Assembly (NCBI GenBank): GCA_037974965.1
Contig: JBBPFI010000008.1
Location: 930,001 to 994,000, forward strand
DNA from: Dacryopinax spathularia
Lineage: Eukaryota > Basidiomycota > Dacrymycetes > Dacrymycetales > Dacrymycetaceae
DNA: 64,000 bases
Direction of reading: 5' to 3'
Below are positions 35,644-44,269 of the stretch, one piece after another. The notes under the pieces are model-generated. The model ran no database searches. It was not told the DNA's origin and was given only the letters and a program-made list of their open reading frames with translations. The translations under genes and the position numbers were made by a program. How positions within the stretch are numbered: position 1 is the stretch's first letter; each line of letters starts with the position of its first letter.

Positions 35644-35919
35644 ATGCAGTTCCCTGGCGCGTTTCAAGGCATGAAGAGCTTTTTTAAGGTAAGCAAAGTC
35701 TTCTTTTGGCATTCATTACTAACCTTACATCAGCTTATCTGGGGGAACACCCCATCGATCGCTGGCCTGCTGAAATTCGCAGGCCAGGTAAATGAGTTGA
35801 TCGCGGCCATCAACCTTATGCTCACTGGCCTGAAGAAGATGAGGGAGTTGTGGAGGGAGTTGAAGGGGGAAGGGGGGGAAAGGGAGGAAGGGGGGGAAGG
35901 GGGGAATAATGTTTTGTAA
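35644..35919 (+). CDS. Element-borne 76-residue amphipathic protein
   Basis: Exons 35644-35688 and 35734-35919 (45-nt intron with donor gtaagc and acceptor catcag). The protein is MQFPGAFQGMKSFFK, then a helical part with AGLLKFAGQVNELIAAINL, a basic stretch and a Gly/Glu tail. A 9-bp perfect hairpin (35762-35787) lies in the coding sequence. Two upstream exons (35367-35390 and about 35442-35497) with good splice sites appear to form the leader, with a short upstream frame from 35367. No family recognised. Small size lowers confidence. Confidence 0.5.
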   Translation: MQFPGAFQGMKSFFKVSKVFFWHSLLTLHQLIWGNTPSIAGLLKFAGQVNELIAAINLMLTGLKKMRELWRELKGEGGEREEGGEGGNNVL

Positions 35920-36119
35920 CTGAGATCTCCTCAGTATAATCTTTTCTAATGTTTTTGTGAGTTATCAACTCGTCGAACGTGTGTCATTACTAACTACTTT
36001 CTTTAGACTCTCTAGCTACTTTTCTATCGACTCATAGCTCTGGGGGTCGTTTCCAAATGGTAATCACCGATTCGCCTTTTTTTCTTTGCACTGCGCACGA
36101 GTCCCTTTCGGCAGGGGAT

Positions 36120-36440
36120 GAGCTGCTTTAGAGATTGGGCTGGCATGACCTCTCTCAAGAGGTCGCGTCTGCTCATCTCGATCGTCTTGCTCTCCCTCTT
36201 CTACTTCTCCTCCCGCATCTCCAGCTCCTTCAGCTCCTCCATCTCCAGCTGCTCCTTCAGCTTCTTCTCCTTCTTCTTCGGCTTCCTCTCCTTCTTCTCC
36301 TTCTTCTTCGGCTTCCTCAGCTTCAGCTTCTTCTTCTGCTTCTTCTTCTGCTTCTTCTGCTCCAGAATTGGCTCGCTCAGACTCTTTCGCAGGGGCTATA
36401 TTCTTTTCAAGGGGACACGCGATCAAGGGATAACGCGATG
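36120..36440. other. Low-complexity tract, coding status unclear
   Basis: A TCT/TCC/GCT-rich stretch that is open in several frames. The most protein-like + frame is Ser/Ala/Pro-rich and ends AGAIFFSRGHAIKG near 36431; the minus strand reads as a Glu-rich chain. The hairpin GACCTCTCTCAAGAGGTC lies at 36147-36164. I cannot decide whether any frame is used. Confidence 0.4.
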
Positions 36441-36489
36441 CATTGGTCTAAGCTACGAGTAAGTTTTGTGTCTATGTCTTTGTATTCTA

Positions 36490-39400
36490 CTAATCCTCTT
36501 CCGCAGGCGATCGAGCGAGTTCTTCGGCCGTATAAATGGGAAGATGCAAGCCGACTCGGTCGATTATGCAGAAGCGACCTCGACAGTCAAGGACGCGCCT
36601 GACTACCGCCTTCACTTCGCACAAGTCAACGACTTGCATGCCGGTGAGCGTCTTGAACGCCATTGCTGCGCCTGGTGGAGCGGCTTGGGTGTCTCGCTTG
36701 CAAGGCTTGACGCAGGCGATTTGGTATCGAGTTCCGCCTAGCTGGATCACGATGATGTGCTGAAGCTGGCCATAGCACACATTTGGCAGACTCCCCTTGC
36801 GAGAGGAGTGCTCGTACTGCTAAAGGTAAGTCGCAGTTCATCCTGCGGAGAAACGTGCTTACCCTGATATAGGTCATATCGCGAAACTGTCGCGTACCCA
36901 CCATTTGGGCAGCGTGTACGGTATCCCCATGTCCGGGAATGCGTGCTTTGGCCCATTGTACGAGTTCGCCGCCTAGCAAGTCAGCCACGGCCTCAGGGAC
37001 GATTCCCAAGCGATCTTGTAGGTGAGCCTTGAGCAGTCGTTTCATGACTGGGCTGATCTTCATTACAGACCTTGGGAAGAGCAACTTGTAGCTCTCGCCT
37101 TCGACATCGGCAACGTCTCCTGGTTCGGGCTTCAGCTCAGAGTACCTCAGTATGAGGTGCTTCCACTGAGCCCGCTCCAATAGACTACGATCGATCCCAG
37201 GGTAAGGATTCTTTCTTGCTGTGACCGCGCGCTGAAGCATTCCGCAGAATCGCTCCATCGCGAACGACCAGGTAGTCCAGACGGGTCCGACCCACTCGAT
37301 GTAGTCCGCGACGTGCAAGAGTCCATGGATCGTGCCCGGACAGAGGGCTGCTCGCTCAGGGCGTCTGCGAACGTACAAGGTCTCGTACTTGACGACCCAG
37401 TCGGCCAACGTCTCACGGATCTTGGAGGAGAAGTTGGATGGATACGAGAAGTCGAGGCATTGATTGACGACGCGGACGAGCGTCGTCAAGTGTGAATAGT
37501 ACGCCGGCTGTTCAAACCTGTTCCACAGCACAATGGGCGCTAACTGTGTGATCCAGATCATCCAAGTCTCGGCAATCCACTCGTGTCGCTTGTCCAGCAA
37601 GTGCGGCACGCGTCTGCCGAACGCTCCTGGTATCGTCTGGCCCCCTTTTTCGACTTGGTCAGCGACAGCCGCCCAGACATCGGGAGGCAGCACGAAGACT
37701 TTGTTGGCGACTTCCTCGACGCGTCCCTCGTTGCCCATCCACAGTCTCAAGAGCAGCGGGACGACGTTCTCGAATAGGAGGTGCATAAAGTCGAGGGGGA
37801 ACGACCAGGGCCAGACAATGCTCCCAAAGCATTGCCATATGCTCTCTCCCTTGACCCCTGTCTCCTTGGCGATTCGCTGGGCTTCTGCATCGGTGCGTGC
37901 CTCCTTGATTCTCTTCGTCGCGTCCAGGAATGACTGATGGGTCCGCAGAGGAAGGTCTCGAGGGTCGTACTGGTCCAGGCCAGCTTGCTGTGGAGCTCGC
38001 ATAGTACCTCTGTCAAGAGGTACTGAGCTTCCCCTGCCATCCGGTCCCCTCACTGACGTGATTTCGCAGGCACGACATGGCTTGTAGCCATTGTGTCCTT
38101 TCAAGTTCATGAGCTTGGCGACAGCGGGCATATCGCCAAAGAGGAGGATCAGATGGGCGCGCAAGGTAAAGTTCTCTTTCCTGTGCGCATCCCATGCCCT
38201 AACCCCCTGTGCCAGGTCGAGAAGCTCCTGTACAAGCGGGAAGTGGAAGGAATCCGGGTCCTTCATCTGCTTGGGCCCCGGTATCGCGCATACACCGAGG
38301 ATGTTGGCGGTGAGCATGCGTTGCTCAGGGGGGAGGTTGTAGTTGAAGAGGATGGTGGGCCAGCAAGTGGCCTTTGTGCGTTTGAAGGGGGCAAAGCCGT
38401 CGAACGAGAGGCCGAGTGGGATGTCCCTAGGTGCGCCAAAGTACTTCTCGTCCAGTCTTCTGCCGCTGACTTCGATGTAGGAGTCGCAGAGCTGGCGGTA
38501 GAGCTTGCCCTGGAAGATGTCGGTCATCTGGGCTGCCGTTGGGTCCTGGCTTGCTCTGTACGAGCCCAGGACCTTGGCAAGCTCCGGATTCCGATACTGG
38601 GCTTGCAGCTGCGGGACCAGGGGCAGATACGACCACTGCCGGCGTGGGCACTTGTCTGCCGTATACCGAGGTTCCTCGCAGTATGGACAGACGTCCAGCT
38701 CGGTCAAGGCGCCCGTATATGCGACGCACGAGTTGACGCAGCAGTTGTACTTGACTGGTGCGAGCTGCGAGTACGCTTCTACACACTTCTTGACGACGTG
38801 TAGGGGTGGAAAGCGCTCTGGGAATGCCTCGCTCAGGACGTCGTATTGGGCTATGGTAAGTTTTGCTTTCATCTTCACTCGAAATGCTTTGAGTGTGCAC
38901 TGATCGGACTCGGACAGGGTGTCTATCTCTTCTGTTAGTCTTCCTTGAGAATTGGGAGCTTCCTTCAAGTACGTACCTGGTATCTCACGGAGTAGCCGCT
39001 CAATCAGCTCACTCATCCCCCCTTCCTCCTCCTCAGCCTCCTCCAGCCTTCGCAGCCGTTCATCGTCCTCGCGCACACGCGCCTGCTCCTCCAAGTCCTC
39101 AAGCAGCGCCTGCATCTCTGCCTGTACGTCCCTCTCCCTCTCCTCCATCTCCTCGAGCTCATCCACTTGCTCAGCTTGCGGTCCCAGCGAACGAGATGTT
39201 AGGGGTATGCCGACAGGCTCCTCCTGCTCCTGCTCCTGCTCCTCCTGCTCCTGCTCCTGCTCCTCCAGCTCCAGCTCCAGCTCCAGCCCCTCCTGCCCCA
39301 GCTCCTCCTGCTCCAGCCCGTCCACCTGCATCTCGTGCACATCCGGTGCATGCCTGTGACGCGGCTGGTAACGGAACTTCAGCAACTTTAGCAGAGCTTC

Positions 39401-39493
39401 AACTTCCTTTGCGCGCTTAGCATCCAGATGTCGACCAACCGTCGACAAGGGCAACAGGTTACCACAGCAGCCACATTTGCGCATTTGAGGCAT
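36490..39493 (-). CDS. Tnp2-family transposase (CMC/EnSpm superfamily, Plavaka-like)
   Basis: Starts at 39493 with MPQMRKCGCCGNLL, a CxxC...H zinc-binding start, followed by an acidic Glu-rich region (about 38950-39350). The core shows CCVNSCVAYTG with CPYCEEPRY (zinc), LSFDGFAPFKR, CWPTILFNYNLPPEQR, LRAHLILLFGDMPAV, MNLKGHNGYKPCRACEI, FPLDFMHLLFENV and TIHGLLHVADYI, all typical of basidiomycete Tnp2 proteins. An intron near 36830-36870 leads to the C-terminal exon: CYGQLQHIIVIQL, then RGRFCIIDRVG, ending SPAEED at 36490. Another intron lies around 38925-38970. A DDE-type enzyme that cuts the element ends is expected. No break seen. The CMC name follows from the family; end structure could not confirm it. 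Confidence 0.88.
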
Positions 39494-39651
39494 CGTTTCA
39501 AGGTAAGTGCAGGAGCAATAGACGTGGATATATGCACTAACGCGACTTTTCGATATAGGTATCCAAATCAGGTAATATTCTTGGGCGATCATTTCGGTGC
39601 GGAACTTATTCTACCTTGTGACGTCTACGCGTACTAACCTCACCTCCAGCA

Positions 39652-39658
39652 TATATAG
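39652..39658 (+). promoter_or_regulatory. TATA box for the coiled-coil gene
   Basis: ATATATA followed by a pyrimidine-rich stretch, 54 bases before the ATG at 39712. Confidence 0.4.
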
Positions 39659-39711
39659 GCGCGTCTCTTCCCTCTCCCCCTTCTCCCCTTCTCTCCCCCG
39701 AACCATCGTGT

Positions 39712-40985
39712 ATGCGCTCTGTGCGGCCTTACCTCCTCGTCCCGAACAGCGATCCCCCCCTCCCCTCCTCTGAGCCTTCCCACATCTCAGCAACCCCTTC
39801 CCCCCGGTCGACTGCTCGCTCCTCCGCTATGGGCGCCAACAAACCCAAGAAGAACACTAAGAAGACGTCTGCCAAGACGCCCGCCGACCTCCCTCCGGAG
39901 GTCACTGGGCAGCAGACCGCTGGAGCCAAGCGTCCTTGCCCGCGTCCCCTTCCCCCCCAGCAGGCAACCGAACCTCAGGCGCAACGTGAGCCTGCCCCCC
40001 TCCCTCCCCTTCCCCCGACCCCGGTGACCAGCCACGAGTCGGATAGCGATGCTGGGGACGAGATCGGCCAACCGCCTGCGAAGCGGGCTCGCAAGGACGC
40101 TGACGCACAGAAGCAGGCGATGAACGCTGCTGACGTCGAAGGGGCAAAGAAGAAGAAGGCGACGCACAAGGATCAGCTGGAGCAGATCCGCGGGCAGATG
40201 AGCGATATGGAGAAGCAGGCGGATACTCAGCAGGGTATGTTCATTCTTGATGCGCATATACTTACTGATACTTGTCTCAGCCCTCATTGCTGCCCTCCAA
40301 GCGCAGTTGGAAGCAGCCACACGTGCCGCTGAGTCTGCTCAGGCGTCGAACAAGGAACAGGCCAAGCCGGAGCCCATCAAGAAGCCCACGGGCACGGCCG
40401 GCCGTGCGACAACTTTCAAGGACGACGGCGTCACTGTCATTGAACATGGGTATCGTCTGCAGGAGGAGATGAAGCTTACCAACAACAGGGTGACCTATCT
40501 TAATGCCATTGTAAGTCCGTTGATACTAACTACAACCTTCTTAACTAACTTTTACACAGCGAGCCGTCCATGAGGCCATCAATGGCGCGCACATGAACGT
40601 TGAGACACTATACAGAGACCAGCCTACTGCGAAGATCCTCGAAGTCTGCGTTCTGGTAAGTACGGACTGGCCACTTTGACAGGAATACTTACCATTGTCA
40701 TAGGCTAGTGCGAAGGAGCCTCACTTGGCACTCTGCGAGCGCGACTGGGCGACGAAAGCGATTCTGAAGCAACGCCTGTCCAACCTTCGTAATGCGCGGA
40801 ATAACAAGATCAAGATCGCCAACGGCGAAAAGGCGAAGCCGAAGTCGTCGCTGCAGAAGGAGAAGGAGAAGGTGGAGAAGCTGGAGAAGCTGCTGAAGCG
40901 TGTGCTGGCGAAGCTGCACGAGCACGAGATCGAGCTGGACGACGAGGAGGAGGAGGAGGAGGGGGAGGAGGCGAACAACGAGTAA
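39712..40985 (+). CDS. Element-borne coiled-coil protein
   Basis: Four exons: 39712-40234, 40281-40510, 40560-40655 and 40704-40985, all with clean GT-AG borders, encode 376 residues. If the second ATG at 39829 is used (MGANKPKKNTKKTS), the protein has 337. It contains a basic, Pro-rich, probably nuclear N terminus (PPAKRARKDADAQKQ) and long helical stretches (QLEQIRGQMSDMEKQ, LIAALQAQLEAATRAAE). The tail is Lys-rich then acidic (EKEKVEKLEKLLKRVLAK, then EEEEEEGEEANNE). The gene is divergent from the transposase, with about 220 bases between the starts. An oligomerising DNA-binding partner of the transposase is plausible but inferred. Confidence 0.72.
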
Positions 40986-41223
40986 ACGCCGCTTTCGGGA
41001 CTGTTTCGCAATAAAAAAAAACATGTATTATCACGTCGTTTCTACAGTAATGCTATGTCTGTTCCACATTAAAACTATTGCTCTGTCCCCAAGCTCGACG
41101 CCATAAGATTCACTGAGTTCCTCGGGGAGAACTACTACGGGCGTCGCAACTGTTCCTTTTGCTTTCCCTCGCAGATCGCACAGTAGATAGAAGTTTAATA
41201 TCATTCATTAACACATTGTTTTC

Positions 41224-41254
41224 CATTGGGTACCTCTGTGAGAGGTACCCAATG
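41224..41254. repeat. Perfect 14-bp-stem hairpin near the right end of the Tnp2 element
   Basis: CATTGGGTACCTCT, GTG, then the exact complement. Further perfect hairpins follow: AGCTAG/CTAGCT (41302-41318), CAGTAGTT/AACTACTG (41338-41355) and GTCGGAGTGA/TCACTCCGAC (41358-41380). They could be transposase-binding or end-processing structures. Confidence 0.85.
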
Positions 41255-41380
41255 ATTTAACCCACATTACATGTAATATAAATGAATTCTACTACTGGGG
41301 CAGCTAGTAGAACTAGCTACCCCGGAGGACCCTAATACAGTAGTTCTAACTACTGATGTCGGAGTGATTCTCACTCCGAC

Positions 41381-41593
41381 GCGCGCGTCTAGTGCAAGCT
41401 CGTCATCAACAGATGTGGCAGCACTAAGCATGGCAAGGCCAACAGCAAAGAGAGCAGACCGCTGTTTGCGAACGGGACACATGATCATGATCATGATCCC
41501 AATCATAATCCTCATTCTTGGATCCCCCAGAATCATGCTCGGCTCTGAGATGCCGCACTGAAGGTTCAAGCTCCGAAGCCTCACGAACTGCAT
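41381..41593 (-). pseudogene. Harbinger transposase first-exon fragment, separated by the nested insertion
   Basis: The minus-strand frame SALFAVGLAMLSAATSVDDELALDAR runs to the insertion point. It continues in frame as VSSVAAVLTLQLAKQQ at 30799 going down. Together with the duplicated GACGCGC this shows the nested element landed inside the coding exon. The region upstream (41480-41530) is an intron with another GATCAT array. Confidence 0.75.
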
Positions 41594-41739
41594 AAACGAC
41601 GGAGCAAGTTGTTCGTGGTTTGTGGCCAGTTCGTGACCCTTGCTGCCTCATGACCATGTGGACCTGTCAGTTTTGGGTCCGGAACCACATGCTACACTCT
41701 CACGAACTGGCTCACGAACTAGAAATGAGTACGGCTAAT

Positions 41740-42689
41740 GTAACCACCTAAAAGTAGCTTCCTTCGCCGTGTTTACGCGTCACGGGCCCTCGGACAACAT
41801 CTCCGGGCCTGCTTCCGTTTTGTAACCCTGGCTTTACGTGCTTTCTCCTGCTCCGTTCCTCCAGTTACAGTCTTGAGCGCTGAATTGTTCACCAGCTGAT
41901 CGCCTTGCCACGGATCATAGTATACTAAGTCCAGCAGCGACGCCCGCCCATCCCTCAAAGCAGCCGGAGACCCATGCACTGCGGAATGATACGACCTGAC
42001 CCGATCCGATGCTCATCCTGTTCCAGCTGGCAACCTGCTCGGCCAGTCGGATAAATGTTCCCATCACTCCTTATTGCGCCTTTTCTTTCCTCTGCCTCGT
42101 GTCATCCTCGGCTTGCTGGATAAAGTCGTCATGAGCTGATATAACTGAAGAGGTATGAAGAAGGGCGTCAGGCATCCGTTACCCATAGCGAGTCAGCTCT
42201 TGCCCGGTAGGTCGTTCCTCTTATGAAATGCTCGCATTTGGTAAATGCTGGTAGGCTTGGCTTAGGCCGATGTTGGTGAGACGGTTGATAACGATGTGCA
42301 AATCCGTGACCTGAGGCGTACTCCGTGCGCAATTGTTGAGGGCTGCCAGGAGATCTCGGAGGCCGTTGGAGTTCACGGAATGCTCTCAGCATTGCCCCTA
42401 CAGGCTGATTCTTTACTCCTGGTCAACTGAGGGCTATTGCATGGATTGTGACTGAAAATAGGGGTTATGACAGGAAATAACGACAAGCTTATTGATTGGG
42501 CAGGTCCGATGGGACACAAGGCAAGCCAAGGTGAGGGGCTTCATCGGCAGCTATCAAAATGTGAATACGATGGCACCCCCGAACAGTTCGGTACACGGTG
42601 CACACTGTGAATGAATACATTGCCAAGCATGGGTGATGTTGTACAGGTGTGTTGATACGATGAGTTACGGCGACTTGCGCGTCCCAAGT
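41740..42689. other. 3' flank of HNH-B (copy 2), no gene
   Basis: Colinear with 21696-22576 of copy 1 with indels. No coding region supported in either copy. Confidence 0.7.
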
Positions 42690-44015
42690 CTAGCCGTTTG
42701 CGAGCCCGCACAAGCGCAGGTCTAGATACGACAACTCGTGTTGCCCGCAAACGATGTTACGAGGAGGCGAGACGAATTCGAAGTCGTCGAAGGCGCGATC
42801 AATCACCTCGCCCGCGCCCGAAAGGTGGGCAACCCGGGCGCAGATCGCATGAAGACGAATGTAGTCAGGATCCGGAAGATCGTACCGGGGATCCGTTGTC
42901 GTAAAAGTAAATGGTTCGACAATCCCTGGGAAGGCGCGGGGATGGACTCGTCCCAACCTGTAAGAGTGGGGAATATGCTATATATAGTCTACATTAGCGA
43001 AATGCCTTCAGCGTGTTTCTCATGCTCTCACCGTCTCTTCGAACCAGATTTGAAGCCGATCGAACGAGCTATGCATGTCAGGGCATAACGTGAGTGCATT
43101 TTTCAGACTGTTAATGCCAGGGCCGCTGAGATCTATGGGTAGGTTTGGGGTCGAAAAACGAGCCAAGACAGCGGCCAGGCCCGCCGCATCCCTCGCCTAG
43201 ATTGGGGGGGGGTAAGCAGAGATGTCCAAAGATAGGGCATATATCGCGTACCGCTTGCTCTCCCATCCCTTCGGGATTTTCCTGGCTCCCAATCCGAAGA
43301 CTCCTATCGCTAAGAAAATTGTCGTACAGGCCCTTGGGAATGATGTGACAGAGCTCGGTATTGCGGAGGTCGGAAGTACCATCGTCAGGCGCACGGCCCG
43401 TCGTGAGGGAAGTACGGTCTATCATTCCCGTCACGAGACAGCGATAGTTGTCGCGTTTCAGTGCCTGTACGATCAGACGTAAGCAGGGTTTCCGACCTAT
43501 GTGGCGATTGAAGAACTGGCCAGTGCTTTCAAGGCTCGATGATCATCCTCTCCTCTTCTCAATGCTTGTTCATAAGACTTAAGTTCCTCCTCAAATTCCT
43601 CAAAGGAGGGGCAGGAGGAATGTTCGGATGGATTCGCCGTAGGTGTTTGTCTCCTGACTGCACCGAAGGCGTGGGTGTCTGCCCACGCCGATAGAAGGAG
43701 AACAAGGTACGTACAACTCATGATGAAGTGCTCTAAGTAGAATATGCCTGTTTCGACCCGTTTGCGCCTGCTCGAACATCGTATGATTTTCTGGGCCAGA
43801 TCTGCGTCGACTCCGGGTGGCAGGACGAGGAGGAGATAGCCCAACAGGCGAGCGCTGGTTTCAACGGTGAAGAGCGGAAAGTGGTCAGCGTCTGCGCGCT
43901 GAGAGGCATCGTTGCCAGACTCTAGCTCCAGACAAATGCTATAGGCCTGTTCTACTACTCCTTGCAGTTGTTTGTAGGGATTAGGAGTAATTGGGGGTAA
44001 GGGGATGCCGACCAT
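42690..44015 (-). CDS. HNH_2-type nuclease domain protein, HNH-B (duplicate of HNH-A)
   Basis: Starts at 44015 with the same MVGIPLPPITPNPYKQLQG and ends at 42690 with the same LDLRLCGLANG as HNH-A. The nuclease parts are present: LCHIIPKGL, INSLKNALTLCPDMHSSFD, LQIWFEE. The intron 2 donor differs: where HNH-A has AAA|gtattg (23408-23407), HNH-B has AAA|gcactg (43526-43525). Splicing needs a weak GC donor, otherwise the frame runs into a stop. Exon 2 also differs by a small in-frame insertion (FEEFEEELKSYEQ). It may be on the way to becoming a pseudogene. It shares a 254-base promoter region with the tetraspanin gene. Confidence 0.72.
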
Positions 44016-44183
44016 AGATGGAATGGTGGTAAGATCCTAAACATTATTATTAGGAGCCGCACCGATGGACGGTTTGATGCGGAACCAAACGCAATCACCG
44101 ATGCGGTTTGTGTGTACGCCTCGTCCCGCCGGCAACCACCAAAGCACGACCACTGCAGTCCTTCATTAACGAGAGGAAAGAGC

Positions 44184-44185
<2 letters not shown>

Positions 44186-44224
<39 letters not shown>
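44186..44224. repeat. (GAC)13 microsatellite
   Basis: Thirteen GAC units just upstream of the tetraspanin ATG. They sit in an open frame as Asp codons but more likely belong to the leader. Confidence 0.9.
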
Positions 44225-44269
44225 CTGCTAATCTCTGTCTCTTGCTTTTCTTTCCTTCTGCCTTTAGTT

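Larger units (their letters stand above)
30800..41377. mobile_element. 10.6-kb multi-gene element with a Tnp2 (CMC, Plavaka-like) transposase
   Basis: Bounded by GACGCGC at 30793-30799 and 41378-41384; removing the insert restores the Harbinger reading frame exactly. The ends match only weakly: AAGGGTCC starts the left end, and TAGGGTCC lies about 45 bases inside the right. Contents in order: hairpin and CGACCA-repeat region, a 661-residue protein gene, a 136-residue membrane protein, a 76-residue protein, a Ser/Ala-rich tract, the Tnp2 gene (-), a coiled-coil gene (+), and a cluster of hairpins at the right end. All genes look uninterrupted, so the element may be recent. Confidence 0.75.
27917..41736. 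mobile_element. PIF/Harbinger DNA transposon carrying a nested element
   Basis: 25-bp perfect inverted repeats (27917-27941 beginning AGCCGTACTCATTTCTAG, and 41712-41736) are flanked by the 3-bp duplication AAT (27914-27916 and 41737-41739). Copy 1 of the segmental duplication shows the empty site, TTCAATGTAACC, at 21690-21701. The word AGTTCGTGA is repeated just inside both ends. Inside are a Myb/SANT-like gene (+) and a DDE_4-type transposase gene (-), convergent with 5 bases between stops: the two-gene plan of Harbinger elements. A 10.6-kb element at 30800-41377 splits the transposase exon, so the Harbinger itself is about 3.2 kb. Confidence 0.9.
24412..44030. repeat. Copy 2 of the segmental duplication, split by three insertions
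   Basis: Surviving pieces of copy 2 are 24412-24503, 27061-27246, 27728-27916 and 41737-44030. The gaps hold a pogo-like element, a MITE and a Harbinger element, with a fourth element inside the last. About 2.8 kb has been stretched to about 19.6 kb. The right piece carries HNH-B. Confidence 0.85.

Noticed and set aside
30800-41377. KDZ (Kyakuja/Dileera/Zisupton) element
   Set aside because: The transposase motifs are those of the Tnp2 family, and no TET/JBP gene is present.
44108-44269. Upstream in-frame ATG adding a poly-Asp N terminus to the tetraspanin
   Set aside because: The extra residues come from the (GAC)13 microsatellite and lack protein character. The ATG at 44270 directly precedes the Ser/Pro-rich domain.
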